A stretch of DNA of 64,000 nt from Planctomycetaceae bacterium (GCA_002702655.1 PABB01000009.1:1-64000), one strand, 5' to 3'; positions 1-8,210 are shown, counted from the first letter of the stretch. Notes: generated by a model from the letters alone, not told the origin. Translations and numbers: made by a program.

Positions 1-340
1 ACCTCCCGGATTTGGGGACCGTCGCAGTATGATAGGCAAAATAGGAGGGCGCAAGAGGAGGCGCGCTAATTCAAATTGGAATGCGTATAACGCGTGTTAC
101 AGCGTGCTGCAGACGGCTTCGCCCGCGTCGCTTGCACATTTCCGCAGATTGATCGCCGGGGCGACGTCGCCAAAGTTGCGAGCGTCCGCCGGATTGCACT
201 AAAACGGTCGTTTCTCTTCGGTTATACTGCTCCGTAAGGCAGCGCGACGGACGGCTTCTCGGGCCGCCCGACTCATTGAATCTACGTCTGGTGCATCGTC
301 GGCGGCGGTGCGATCCTCGTTGCCTTTTCTCGGACCGTCT
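1..340. other. Left-edge region without a gene; leader of the AraC-type regulator
   Basis: No convincing coding sequence on either strand. A TATACT hexamer at 223-228 resembles a sigma-70 -10 box and lies about 115 bases before the regulator's start, but I see no good -35 box at normal spacing (the nearest, TTGCAC at 194-199, is 23 bases away). The open frame on the minus strand here is the complement of the regulator gene and has no recognisable protein features. Confidence 0.4.
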
Positions 341-1498
341 ATGAAGAATCGCCCGGAGATTGCGCTGGCCTTCCCGCGCGGGGGGCACCAAGAAGTGCTC
401 ATTGAAGGCGTGCTGGACTACGCCGCCGAACATCAGTTGGATTGGAGTTTCGTCGCGGCGCTCGAGTCGCCGCAACTGTCCGTGCAAGATCTCGGCCGCT
501 GGTCGGGCGACGGCATTCTGGCTGCCATCCGCACGCCCGACGAGGCGGCCTGCGCCAAGGGGCTCGGCATTCCCACGGTGTGCGTCACCAGCAGCCTGGC
601 CGATCCCGGCGTGCCGGCCTGCGTGGTCGACAACCGCGCGATCGGTCGTATGGCGGCCGATCATCTGGTCAGCAAGGGCTTCCGGTCGTTCGTTTACTAC
701 GGGCTGGCAGGGGTGCATTACTCCGACGAGCGCCAGGCAGGCTTCGAAGAACTGCTGGAAGCAGCCGGCTACGAGCACGACGCGTTTCTCGACAAGCCGG
801 CCCTGGGCGGGCCTGACGGAGATTGGCTGCATCGCCACGGGGCGCTGACCGAGTGGCTCAAGGGCCGCAGCGGTTCGTTGGGACTGTTTGCCGTGTCCGA
901 CTACCGGGCGCGGGCGGCGTTGGAAGCGTGTCAGGCCGCAGGCCTGCGCGTGCCCGAGGATGTGGCAGTCGTTGGCACCGACAACGAGGAACTGGTCTGC
1001 TCGCACGTGCGGCCGACGCTCAGCAGCGTGGCCCGCAACGATCGCCAACGCGGCTATCAGGCCGCTCAATTGCTGCACAAACTGATGCTGGGCGAGGAGG
1101 CGCCGTCGTTGGTGACGATCCCGCCGATGCAGGTCATCGAGCGCGAGAGCACGCAAACGTTCGCCGTATCCGACCCGCGGCTGCGGGACGCCATGGAGTT
1201 CCTGCATCAGAATCTGGGCGACCCGGAAATGACCATCGACGACATGGCCAAGCACGCCAACGTGTCGCGGCGGTGGTTGGAGTACGCGTTTCGCGACTCG
1301 CTGCGAGAAACGCCCTACCAGTACCTGCGGCGGCAGCGGCTGGCCCGGGCGCGGTGGCTGCTGGGCGAGAAGCCGCACCAGAAGATCCAACGGATCGCCC
1401 TGGCCGCGGGGTTCGCGTCGGCCAAGCAGATGGCAATCACCTTCAAGCAAGAAGTCGGCATGAGCCCCCGCGACTACCGCCGCACGGCGCGGCGGTGA
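341..1498 (+). CDS. AraC-family transcriptional regulator with LacI/XylR-type sugar-binding domain
   Basis: A 385-residue DNA-binding regulator. Residues 1-265 look like the periplasmic-binding-protein fold used by XylR to sense sugars (IALAFPRGGHQEVLIEGV at the N terminus, VPEDVAVVGTDNEE typical of LacI/XylR proteins). Residues about 285-385 form an AraC double helix-turn-helix (MTIDDMAKHANVSRRWLEYAF, then IQRIALAAGFASAKQM and the closing GMSPRDYRR). ATG 341 is preferred over GTG 308 because family proteins begin at a short basic stretch (MKNRPEIALAF). This architecture is very common in planctomycetes, where it is usually labelled xylose operon regulator, but no sugar genes adjoin it here, so ligand and targets are unknown. 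It could be an orphan regulator acting elsewhere. Confidence 0.85.
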   Translation: MKNRPEIALAFPRGGHQEVLIEGVLDYAAEHQLDWSFVAALESPQLSVQDLGRWSGDGILAAIRTPDEAACAKGLGIPTVCVTSSLADPGVPACVVDNRAIGRMAADHLVSKGFRSFVYYGLAGVHYSDERQAGFEELLEAAGYEHDAFLDKPALGGPDGDWLHRHGALTEWLKGRSGSLGLFAVSDYRARAALEACQAAGLRVPEDVAVVGTDNEELVCSHVRPTLSSVARNDRQRGYQAAQLLHKLMLGEEAPSLVTIPPMQVIERESTQTFAVSDPRLRDAMEFLHQNLGDPEMTIDDMAKHANVSRRWLEYAFRDSLRETPYQYLRRQRLARARWLLGEKPHQKIQRIALAAGFASAKQMAITFKQEVGMSPRDYRRTARR

Positions 1499-1556
1499 CG
1501 CCGTGACTTCATTCGGCGAGCGCGGCGATGCGCTTTCTTGGTTCGGCCGCAACTGA

Positions 1557-2372
1557 CTAAGGAAGCTGTTCTATGAAGTCGCCCAACGCGATCACGTATT
1601 GCAGCGTGGGCGTCCAGTTGTGCTCGGCGCCCGGGATCGATACGAATCGCTTCGGCTCGTTGGCTGCCGTGTACAGCCTCTTTGCCTGCTTGATCGGCAC
1701 GAGCGGATCGTCCGTGCCGTGGGCAATGAGCGTCGGCCCACGGTAGTCGCCGATCTTCTCCAGCGAGTTGAATTGGTTGTGCATCGCGGCGCCCAGTAGC
1801 GGCAACTTGTGATCGGCGACTGCCGGCAGCGACGCGAAGGTGCTTTCCAGGATGAGTCCGCGAGCCCCATCCTTCGCGGCGAGGTCGACCATCACGCCGC
1901 CGCCGAGTGATTGGCCGTACAGCACGATGTCGCTCTCGGCGACGCCGGCCCGATGGGCGAGAAAGTGGCGCGCAGCACGGGCGTCGGCCAGCAGTCCCGC
2001 TTCGCTCGGCTGGCCCTCGCTCTTACCATAGCCGCGGTAGTCGAACGCCAGAACGGTTACGTCCAATCGCTCTGTCAGCAGCCGGTAGAACGGTGCCCGG
2101 TGGGCTAGGTTGCCACCGTTGCCGTGCGCGTAGAGGACCACGGCCCGCGGGTTCTCAACAGGGCAATACCACCCGTGCAGCGAGACGCCATCGGCGGATT
2201 GGAACGAGACATCCTCCTTGATCAGGACGCGTGGGTTCCAATCGGCGCCATTATCGAAGGGTTGGTAAACAAGATGATCCTCGAACGAGGCGAGTCCGCC
2301 GGGCGCTACGACCGAGCAGCCTGCGCCCGATATCATCAGCAGCAACGCAGGGAGCGCGGTTCGGGTGTGCAT
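1557..2372 (-). CDS. Lipoprotein alpha/beta-hydrolase (BEM46/DUF-type serine hydrolase)
   Basis: A 271-residue predicted lipoprotein: the N terminus has a hydrophobic stretch ending in a lipobox (LLMISGAGC), so mature protein should be anchored by Cys19 or so on the outside of the cytoplasmic membrane. The rest is an alpha/beta-hydrolase fold of the BEM46 type: HGNGG oxyanion region, DYRGYGKSEG, the nucleophile elbow GQSLGG (Ser), an acid residue in HGTDDPLVP and the catalytic His in GAEHN. The full catalytic triad is present, so an active esterase or peptidase-like hydrolase is likely; substrate cannot be told. It is convergent with the regulator upstream and stands alone. Confidence 0.8.
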   Translation of the reverse strand: MHTRTALPALLLMISGAGCSVVAPGGLASFEDHLVYQPFDNGADWNPRVLIKEDVSFQSADGVSLHGWYCPVENPRAVVLYAHGNGGNLAHRAPFYRLLTERLDVTVLAFDYRGYGKSEGQPSEAGLLADARAARHFLAHRAGVAESDIVLYGQSLGGGVMVDLAAKDGARGLILESTFASLPAVADHKLPLLGAAMHNQFNSLEKIGDYRGPTLIAHGTDDPLVPIKQAKRLYTAANEPKRFVSIPGAEHNWTPTLQYVIALGDFIEQLP

Positions 2373-2519
2373 GTCTTAAACGCCCGCGGAAGACATAGAA
2401 TCGGCTGCGACGCGCCGGCGCGCAGCGGCGCGGGCAGGGTAGCGAAGTCATGCATGCGAGTCCACGGAGGCTGGACCTTGCTAGCACCGAATTTGGCGCG
2501 CAACTCGAGAGTGCCTCGT

Positions 2520-3317
2520 CTATGCAGGCTGACGGCGTTGGCGGAACTGCCAGAACTTGAACCGTGCTGCGATGGCTGACGCGATCACCGCTGCCAGACA
2601 TAGCGCCGCGATCGACGGCTCCGGGACCTCCCGGCCCGTCGACTGCAATTGGCCGCTGCCGAATTGCGATTGCCAGATGGCCAGATCATTGGCGTCGACG
2701 AACTGATCGTTGTTCGCATTGCCCAGGGCCAGCGGGGCGCTGCCGCCGGCGCCGGCGTTGAAGCCAAACCCGCCCTGCCACGCCAGATAGTCGGGGCCGT
2801 CGACAAGCCCGTCGGCGTTGAAATCGGCCGTGGCGGCCACGCCGGCCGTCGTGCGCGAATAGCGAAAACCGCCCTCGCCGCCGGTCCGGCCCGCCGACCA
2901 GGATTCGAACCGCACGTCGACATACGCGTCCGCGCTGATCAGGTGCAGCACGAAATCCTGCCCTACGGAATTGGGCGGACCGCCAATCGTTCCCGCGGTT
3001 CCGAAGATGTCGTTCCAGGTGGCGAACGCCAGCTGCGGGAGGTCCGCCGTCGTGCCGACCGCCCACAGCGTTCCCGAGGGGCTGGGCAACGCCGCAAACG
3101 TTTCCTCGAACGCGTTGAAGAGCCCGCGAGAGGCGCCGCGGGTGATCCACACGGAGTCAGTCAATCGATCCTGATTCTCCGGCAGGCGCCAGTCGGCGCC
3201 ATCGGGCTTTTCGAACACGATCCTGGAGCCGGTCCAGATTGTCGCGGCCTGCAACGACGGCGACGACGCACACCAAGCAAGCAGACCGGTCCAGAAAGCA
3301 ACCGCCAAACAGCGCAT
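2520..3317 (-). CDS. PEP-CTERM exported protein with dockerin-like calcium repeats
   Basis: About 265 residues. I chose ATG 3317 because the following residues (MRCLAVAFWTGLLAWCASS) form a signal peptide; an upstream in-frame start exists at 3368. The middle is a secreted domain of unknown function (YVDVRFESWS). Two EF-hand-like repeats follow (DFNADGLVDGPDYLAW and NNDQFVDANDLAIW), the dockerin-type Ca2+ loops that planctomycetes put before sorting tails. The C terminus is a PEP-CTERM signal: VPEPS, a hydrophobic helix, then a basic cluster (FRQRR). Such proteins are exported and processed by an exosortase, which is not in this window. It begins about 100 bases downstream of rpoN on the same strand and may be co-transcribed with it. 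Confidence 0.8.
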   Translation of the reverse strand: MRCLAVAFWTGLLAWCASSPSLQAATIWTGSRIVFEKPDGADWRLPENQDRLTDSVWITRGASRGLFNAFEETFAALPSPSGTLWAVGTTADLPQLAFATWNDIFGTAGTIGGPPNSVGQDFVLHLISADAYVDVRFESWSAGRTGGEGGFRYSRTTAGVAATADFNADGLVDGPDYLAWQGGFGFNAGAGGSAPLALGNANNDQFVDANDLAIWQSQFGSGQLQSTGREVPEPSIAALCLAAVIASAIAARFKFWQFRQRRQPA

Positions 3318-3416
3318 CGCGACACAAGGGCAAGATAGGGGCAAGAGCGGCCAGCGCCTTAGCGGCAACGAGCGCGTCAGAACCGCTGCATTGTAATTGC
3401 CGCGGCGGCGGGGCGC

Positions 3417-4940
3417 CTACTTTTCCGCCTTCGTCCAGTCGCGGCGTTGGCGGCTGCTGGGGATGTCCATCGCCTTGCGGTACTTGGTGACCGTGCGGCG
3501 GGCGACCTTGACCCCCGCTTTGGCGAGCTCGTCGACCAGGGCGTCGTCGGACAGCGGCTTGGTCTTGTCCTCGTTGTCGACGATCTCCTGCAGCTTCAGC
3601 CGCACTTTGTCCCAGGCGACTTCCTCGCCGTCGGCGCCGGTCGTGCCGCCGACGAAGAACCGCTTCAGCGGAAAGATGCCGCGCGGCGTTTGAATCCACT
3701 TGTCGTCCACGGCCCGACTGACCGTGGTCACGTGCACGCCGACCTTGTCGGCGATCTGCTGCATTTTGAGCGGCTCGATGTGCTCGGGGCCGTCGTCGAG
3801 GAACCGCTGCTGGTGGTCGACGATCGCCTGCGAGACGCGGGTCAGCGTGCTGCGGCGCTGCTCAATCGCTTCGATCAGCCACTGGGCGGCGTTGATTTTC
3901 CGCTTGATGTACTCGATCGTCTGCTTATCTTTCTGGGCCAGCGCGTCCTGCAGCATGCGGCGGTGGGCCGGGCTGATGTACAGCGAAGGCAGGTCGCCGT
4001 CCTCCAGCCGCACCTCGTAGCCGCCCCCTTCGCGGCGGTCGATGTACACGTCGGGGGTGACGGCCGCGGCGGTCGATTCGTTGAACTCGGCGCCCGGCTT
4101 CGGCTTGAGCGTTCGCAGGTCGGACCAAGCTTCCTGAATCGTTTCGATCGAGAAGCCGGTCTTCTTGGTAATCAGCGGCAGGCGGTTGTTCTCCAAATCC
4201 TCCAGGTGATTCTCGATCAGCACCTGCAACTCTTCGTAGAACAGCAGCCCCGGGGTGAGCTGCAGCAGCAGGCACTCTTTCAGCGACCGCGCTCCCACGC
4301 CCGGCGGGTCCAGCCGCTGCACGATCGCCAGCGCTTCCTCGGCGATCTTCATCTGCTGCGCTTGCCAAGCTTCGGCGTCGCCGTTCACTTCCGGCGGCAT
4401 CGGCGGCAGCAACTCTTCCAGCGGCGATTCCAGGTAGCCGTTGCCGTCCAGGTTGTAGATGATCCGCTCGCACATCTTGCGAACGTCGTCGTCCAGGTCG
4501 AACCAACTGACCTGGTGCTCCAGGTAATCCTGCAGCGACTCGGGCCGCGCGACCATGTTGGCCATCTGGTCGTGGCGTCGATCGGCCTCGGCCTCCATCT
4601 CCCCGCGCGAGGGGCGGCTGCGCTCCTCGTAGTCGTCGGGCAGATTCTCGGCCATGTTCATCAGCCGCTCGAAATCCTCCTCGTTGTTGTCGTTGTCTTC
4701 GACAACCAACTCGCGCTCGGTTTCGGCCGGCGCGTCGGGGCTTTCGGGCTTTTCGTCGAATTCCGACGATTCGTCGCTCGGCTCGATCTGATCGAGGACC
4801 GGGTTGTCCTCCATCTCCTGCTCGATCCGCTCGGCCAGCGCGATGATCGGCAGCTGCAGAATCTCCATCGACTGGATCATCCGCGGCGCGAGCACCTGCT
4901 TCTGCGCCATCTGCATGCTTTGGCCGAACGACAATCGCAT
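3417..4940 (-). CDS. rpoN: RNA polymerase sigma-54 factor
   Basis: A 507-residue sigma-54 factor. Region I is the glutamine-rich activator-interacting segment (LSFGQSMQMAQKQVLAPRM), followed by an acidic region II with long Glu/Asp runs (residues about 55-120), then the core-binding and DNA-binding regions and the diagnostic RpoN box near the C terminus (ARRTVTKYRKAMDIP; canonical ARRTVAKYRE). The start at ATG 4940 gives the family-typical N terminus; the frame stays open another 285 bases upstream, but those residues do not resemble sigma-54 and overlap a likely promoter. It directs transcription of -24/-12 promoters with AAA+ activators, none of which lie nearby. The usual partners (lptB, hpf, ptsN) are not adjacent. 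Confidence 0.97.
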   Translation of the reverse strand: MRLSFGQSMQMAQKQVLAPRMIQSMEILQLPIIALAERIEQEMEDNPVLDQIEPSDESSEFDEKPESPDAPAETERELVVEDNDNNEEDFERLMNMAENLPDDYEERSRPSRGEMEAEADRRHDQMANMVARPESLQDYLEHQVSWFDLDDDVRKMCERIIYNLDGNGYLESPLEELLPPMPPEVNGDAEAWQAQQMKIAEEALAIVQRLDPPGVGARSLKECLLLQLTPGLLFYEELQVLIENHLEDLENNRLPLITKKTGFSIETIQEAWSDLRTLKPKPGAEFNESTAAAVTPDVYIDRREGGGYEVRLEDGDLPSLYISPAHRRMLQDALAQKDKQTIEYIKRKINAAQWLIEAIEQRRSTLTRVSQAIVDHQQRFLDDGPEHIEPLKMQQIADKVGVHVTTVSRAVDDKWIQTPRGIFPLKRFFVGGTTGADGEEVAWDKVRLKLQEIVDNEDKTKPLSDDALVDELAKAGVKVARRTVTKYRKAMDIPSSRQRRDWTKAEK

Positions 4941-5285
4941 AGATGATTTCGAGCTGTGAGTCAGACGTGATGAAAGTGGAACGGAATTCGCTGTGCGGGG
5001 TGTAGCATACCGCCGCTGCGAGCCGAAGGTCAAACCTCCCGGCGTGCTCGGCGGCGCCGTCTCCCCCGAAACGGCGACGAGTGCGGCGGGCGTGAGCCGC
5101 CCCCGTGTGCCGCAACGAAATTCTACCGCGCCGCTGCGGAAAAGAGCGCAGCAAACTTGCGCAAATCGAGGGGGCGCCAGCGTCACTGCTGCGAAAAGCC
5201 GTACGCGGACGACCAGGGGGAGCAAAGCGAAAAGACTGTCCCCACGCCTCCGCGTCGCGAGCGCGGCTGGGGGTGTGGTACGGTG
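4941..5285. other. Intergenic region between rpoN and ybaB
   Basis: Holds the probable rpoN promoter (5004-5033) and the end of the ybaB transcript. The remaining bases show no gene on either strand; short open frames here have no start signals or recognisable composition. Confidence 0.5.
5004..5033 (-). promoter_or_regulatory. Probable sigma-70 promoter of rpoN
   Basis: Read on the minus strand: TTGACC (5033-5028), an 18-base spacer, then TATGCT (5009-5004). Transcription would start near 4997, giving a leader of about 55 bases before ATG 4940. Five of six -35 bases and four of six -10 bases match consensus. It lies inside the open frame extending upstream of rpoN, which supports the downstream start codon. 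Confidence 0.5.
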
Positions 5286-5648
5286 CTATTGCCCGCCGCC
5301 CAGATTGCCCAGAGCTTCGCTCAGGCCCGGCAGATTCAACCCGCCGGTGAGCTTCTGCATCTCCTCGGCATGCAGCTCTTTGGCCTTGGCCCCCGCGGCG
5401 TTGATGGCCGCGGGCAGCAGGTCTTCCAGCAGCTCGCGGTCGCCCTTTTCGATCAGCGACGGATCGATCCGCACGGCGAGCGCTTCGCCGACGCCGTTGA
5501 CGTCGACTTCGACCAGCCCGCCGCCGGCCGCGCCGGTGACCCGCTTGGTCTTCAGTTCCTCAGTAAGCTGCTGCATCTTCTGCCCCATCTCCTGCGCTTG
5601 CTTGAGCATGCCGGGGAGATTGGCGAGATTTCCGAGGCCCTTGAGCAT
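5286..5648 (-). CDS. ybaB: YbaB/EbfC nucleoid-associated protein
   Basis: A 120-residue member of the YbaB/EbfC DNA-binding family. Visible hallmarks are the N-terminal coiled-coil helix (MLKQAQEMGQKMQQL), the central beta segment (GLVEVDVNGVGEALAVRIDPSLI) and the C-terminal helix (LLPAAINAAGAKAKELHAEEM). Family proteins form tweezer-shaped dimers that bind DNA without strong sequence preference. It follows dnaX on the same strand, the conserved dnaX-ybaB(-recR) order; recR is not the next gene here. Confidence 0.95.
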   Translation of the reverse strand: MLKGLGNLANLPGMLKQAQEMGQKMQQLTEELKTKRVTGAAGGGLVEVDVNGVGEALAVRIDPSLIEKGDRELLEDLLPAAINAAGAKAKELHAEEMQKLTGGLNLPGLSEALGNLGGGQ

Positions 5649-5730
5649 GGTTCAACCGGGGGCTGAGAATGTGGTGGACTGTCGAGATTTTACCACGGAG
5701 GACACCGAGGGCACAGAGACGCAACGCTGT

Positions 5731-5815
5731 GAATGACCAATGAGCAAGCCCCAATGACCAATGAATTCGGGGCAATGCCGCATTGGTCATTGAGACTTGG
5801 TCCTTGGGGCTTCGA
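5731..5815. repeat. Imperfect inverted repeat built from GACCAATGA-type units
   Basis: Between dnaX and ybaB. The left half contains GCCCCAATGACCAATGA and the right half CATTGGTCATTGAGACTTGG then CTTGGGGCTT, so the two halves can pair into a long imperfect hairpin. It belongs to a recurring planctomycete style of degenerate short-unit intergenic repeats also seen at 58860-58940 and 10318-10355. It lies within the probable dnaX-ybaB transcript and could modulate read-through or mRNA stability. Confidence 0.6.
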
Positions 5816-5821
5816 CCTCGT

Positions 5822-7720
5822 TCATTTCTCCCGCGGCGGGATGTATTTCAGCCGGTTCGGGTCGCCGGCGAACAGGTCGATGGCTTTTTGCACGAACGGG
5901 TCGCTGACGATTTCGGCTTGCCGTTGACGCATCGATTTGGGCGGCGGCGGGGCGGCGGCTTGGGCGGCGGCCTCGTCGACTTCCAGCACGAGCCCCACGC
6001 GGCCGCCGCAGACTTCGGCGAGCGCCTGCTCGATTTGCCGCAACATCGCCGGGCGACTGCACGCGTCGCGATCGAACGAGCGGGCGAATTTCACCACCAA
6101 TCGGCCCTGCGGATCGACCGCCACGCTGGACGCTGCCGCGGCGTAGTCGCGGGCGAAGCCTTCGAGTTGGTGGGAGGTTTGTTTCCAAACGCGCTGGGCG
6201 TCACCGGGGGCGAGGGTGGGCGATGAGGCGGCTGCCGCGGGTGCGGCCGCGGGCGTTGGTGGCGTCGGTTGCAGTTCAGCGACTGCGGCACTGTGGGCAG
6301 CCGTGGGGGGCGTCGGTTCCGCGTGCGGTGGAGCCGCGGCGGGCGACGGTTGCTTCGAGCGTGTTGCTGGTGGCGCCGCGTCGGACGCCGGCGGCTTTGG
6401 CGTCGTGGGAGCAACCGGTGGCGCGGGCGCTTGCACTGGCGGAGATGCGGACGCGGAAATCCCTTCCCCGGCCCCTCCCTGCGAGGGAGGGGGGCTAGGG
6501 CTCACTCCGTTTTTTTTTATGGCCGCGGCAGGCGTGGCGCCCGACTTGACCGCTTCAACCAGCGCCGCCAATTCGTCGAGGTCGCCCAGCCGACAAATCC
6601 GCACCAGCGCCATCTCGGCCAGCGTGCGGACCTGGGTGCTCACCCGCAATCGCGAAGCGGCGTGGTCGAGAATCCCCGAAATCGCCAGCAGCGTCTGCAC
6701 GCCCAGTTGCTCGGCCACGCCGCGAATCTCGTCGCGTTGGCCGGGCAGCGCGTGCAGCATCCGCTCGGGGCCGCAGCCGACCGCTTGGGTCATCACGTCG
6801 CGAAAGTAGCCCAGCAGTTGGTCGATGAGCTGCCCCACCTCGGCGCCCTCGGCGATTGCCGCGTCGAACTCGGCGAGCGCAGCCCCCGCGTCGCGCGCCA
6901 CCAGCGGCTGAATCAGCTGCGTCAGCCGCGCGGCCGGCGCCAGTCCCAACAGCCCCGTCACGTCGGCCGCGGTGATCGACCGGCTGCCGGTCGACAGCAG
7001 CTGTTCCAACAGCGACTGGCTGTCGCGCATCGACCCGGCCGCCCGCATGGCCAACAGCGCCAGCGCGTCGGGCTCGACCTGCACGCCCTCGGCCGCGGCG
7101 ATCTGCCCGAGCCGCTCCTGGATGGCCGACGCGTCGATCCCCGCGAAATCGTACCGTTGGCACCGCGACAGGATCGTGATCGGGATCTTGTTCGGCTCGG
7201 TCGTGGCGAAGATGAATTTCACATGCTCGGGCGGCTCTTCGAGCGTCTTGAGAAGCGCGTTGAACGCTTCCTTGGTGAGCATGTGGACTTCGTCGATGAT
7301 GTAAATCTTGAACCGGGCCCGGCTGGGTCGCACGGCCACGTTTTGCCGCAGTTGGCGAATCTCGTCGATGCCGCGGTTGCTGGCGCCGTCGATCTCCAGC
7401 ACGTCGACGTCGTCGCCGGTGGCGACGCTCTGGCAGATTTCGCACCGGCCGCAGGGCGAGGGGCTCGTGCCTTCGATGCAGTTGAGGGCCTTGGCCAGGA
7501 TCCGTGCGGCCGAGGTCTTGCCGACGCCCCGGGCGCCGGTGAACAGATAAGCGTGGCCGACGCGGTCCGCCTCGATGGCCCCGGTGAGCGCGCGGGCCAC
7601 GTGCGATTGGCCAATCAACTCGCCGAACTGCTGCGGGCGATAGCGGCGGGCGACCACCACGTAGTCGTGGCCGGCGGCAGACGCGGCAGAGTCGGCGGCA
7701 GTCGCGGGGGATTCGCTCAT
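5822..7720 (-). CDS. dnaX: DNA polymerase III subunit gamma/tau
   Basis: A 632-residue clamp-loader ATPase. Domain order: AAA+ module with Walker A GARGVGKTSAARILA (about residue 60), a four-Cys zinc finger (CIEGTSPSPCGRCEIC), Walker B with sensor (IYIIDEVHML), sensor 1 and SRC arginine-finger motif (ILSRCQRYDF), lid and collar domains to about residue 395, a Pro/Ala-rich linker (about 396-525) and a C-terminal tau-like domain (VWKQTSHQLEGFARDY onwards). A run of nine A residues (6518-6510, codons 401-404) starts the linker; either alternative frame stops within five codons, which would make a gamma-like 405-408 residue product. The next residues (NGVSPSPPPSQGGAGEG) are encoded by an intergenic-type palindrome inserted in frame. 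The gene lies between ffs and ybaB, a widely conserved order. Confidence 0.97.
   Translation of the reverse strand: MSESPATAADSAASAAGHDYVVVARRYRPQQFGELIGQSHVARALTGAIEADRVGHAYLFTGARGVGKTSAARILAKALNCIEGTSPSPCGRCEICQSVATGDDVDVLEIDGASNRGIDEIRQLRQNVAVRPSRARFKIYIIDEVHMLTKEAFNALLKTLEEPPEHVKFIFATTEPNKIPITILSRCQRYDFAGIDASAIQERLGQIAAAEGVQVEPDALALLAMRAAGSMRDSQSLLEQLLSTGSRSITAADVTGLLGLAPAARLTQLIQPLVARDAGAALAEFDAAIAEGAEVGQLIDQLLGYFRDVMTQAVGCGPERMLHALPGQRDEIRGVAEQLGVQTLLAISGILDHAASRLRVSTQVRTLAEMALVRICRLGDLDELAALVEAVKSGATPAAAIKKNGVSPSPPPSQGGAGEGISASASPPVQAPAPPVAPTTPKPPASDAAPPATRSKQPSPAAAPPHAEPTPPTAAHSAAVAELQPTPPTPAAAPAAAASSPTLAPGDAQRVWKQTSHQLEGFARDYAAAASSVAVDPQGRLVVKFARSFDRDACSRPAMLRQIEQALAEVCGGRVGLVLEVDEAAAQAAAPPPPKSMRQRQAEIVSDPFVQKAIDLFAGDPNRLKYIPPREK
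6472..6518 (-). promoter_or_regulatory. Candidate slippage site in dnaX: A9 run followed by GC hairpin
   Basis: On the coding strand ATA AAA AAA AAC (6520-6509) gives nine consecutive A. About 17 bases downstream lies a nine-pair perfect hairpin, CCCCTCCCT at 6492-6484 and AGGGAGGGG at 6480-6472, with a three-base loop. Loss or gain of one A leads to TGA or TAG within five codons. Known dnaX genes make gamma by ribosomal -1 frameshifting (E. coli) or by transcriptional slippage on an A9 run (Thermus thermophilus). The spacer here is long for ribosomal frameshifting, so transcriptional slippage is the likelier mechanism, if any. Confidence 0.55.
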
Positions 7721-7809
7721 CGCGACAGGTGGGCCGGAAAGAGGCAGAGCGCGCGGCTCGACGGTTGGGCGTTGTTCAATCCTTGCACAGCCACGAAATG
7801 TGCTGGCGA

Positions 7810-7890
7810 TCGGCTGTCAGCCATCGGCTCTCAGCTATCGGCCAGAAGGAACGGCTCTTGGCTGACAGCTGACGGCCGAGAGCCGACAGC
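7810..7890. repeat. Inverted repeat of CGGCTCTCAGC/CAGCTGACGGCC units between ffs and dnaX
   Basis: The left half (CGGCTGTCAGCCATCGGCTC region) and right half (GGCTGACAGCTGACGGCC, then GAGAGCCGACAGCC) are degenerate reverse complements built from a short repeated word. It begins eight bases beyond the 3' end of the SRP RNA helix and ends about 90 bases before dnaX, so it could serve as the ffs terminator or processing structure. Confidence 0.5.
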
Positions 7891-7897
7891 CCGCAAA

Positions 7898-8011
7898 GCG
7901 GCACATGGCGAGAGGCCCCCACACAAAGAAGCGCAAGCTTATGGCTGCTGTGTTTCCACCCTGACCAGGTTCGCAAGGCCCCCATTGCAGGGACCCCTCG
8001 CCATAGGCCGC
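7898..8011 (-). ncRNA. ffs: Signal recognition particle RNA, small bacterial type (4.5S-like)
   Basis: The minus strand carries the conserved SRP tetraloop/symmetric-loop core: GAACCTGGTCAGG, then GGAAAC and ACAGCAGCCATAAG (about 7972-7937), as in 4.5S RNA where the core reads GGTCAGG...GGAAG..AGCAGCC. The ends close into a long helix: GCGGC at 8011-8007 pairs with GCCGC at 7902-7898, followed by nearly continuous pairing (TATGGCGAG with CTCGCCATG). This gives 114 nucleotides, close to the length of E. coli 4.5S. It binds Ffh for co-translational membrane targeting. It sits just upstream of dnaX, the common ffs-dnaX-ybaB arrangement. Ends are inferred from pairing and could be off by a few bases. 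Confidence 0.92.
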
Positions 8012-8210
8012 CCTGGGAAGCGCGACCCGGACATACCTTTGTACGCGGCAGGCGCGGCGGCGTCAAAGGGGGCGGAAATGGCGGCGTGGCGCCGCCGGGC
8101 ATGGGAATTAGCCGCGGAGCTTGTGCCGCGTCCCCGCCGCAAGCGGCGGGGCTAAATCGAGTATCGCAATTCGTCGCAGCCGACGGGGCTGCGGGTTTGG
8201 GCTGTCGCCG

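Noticed and set aside
71..1552. 493-codon open frame on the minus strand opposite the AraC-type regulator
   Set aside because: It mirrors a well-supported gene; its product is Arg/Gln/His/Ala-rich with no motif. High-GC codon bias commonly opens such frames.
3447..4946. Long plus-strand open frame opposite rpoN
   Set aside because: Leu/Val/His/Arg-rich shadow of rpoN, whose sigma-54 box is unmistakable.
6510..6518. T9 run as a terminator on the plus strand
   Set aside because: There is no plus-strand gene here; the run is within the coding strand of dnaX as A9.
6269..8155. 628-codon plus-strand open frame opposite dnaX and ffs
   Set aside because: Arg/Gly/Gln-rich, no motif, overlaps the complete dnaX gene and the SRP RNA.
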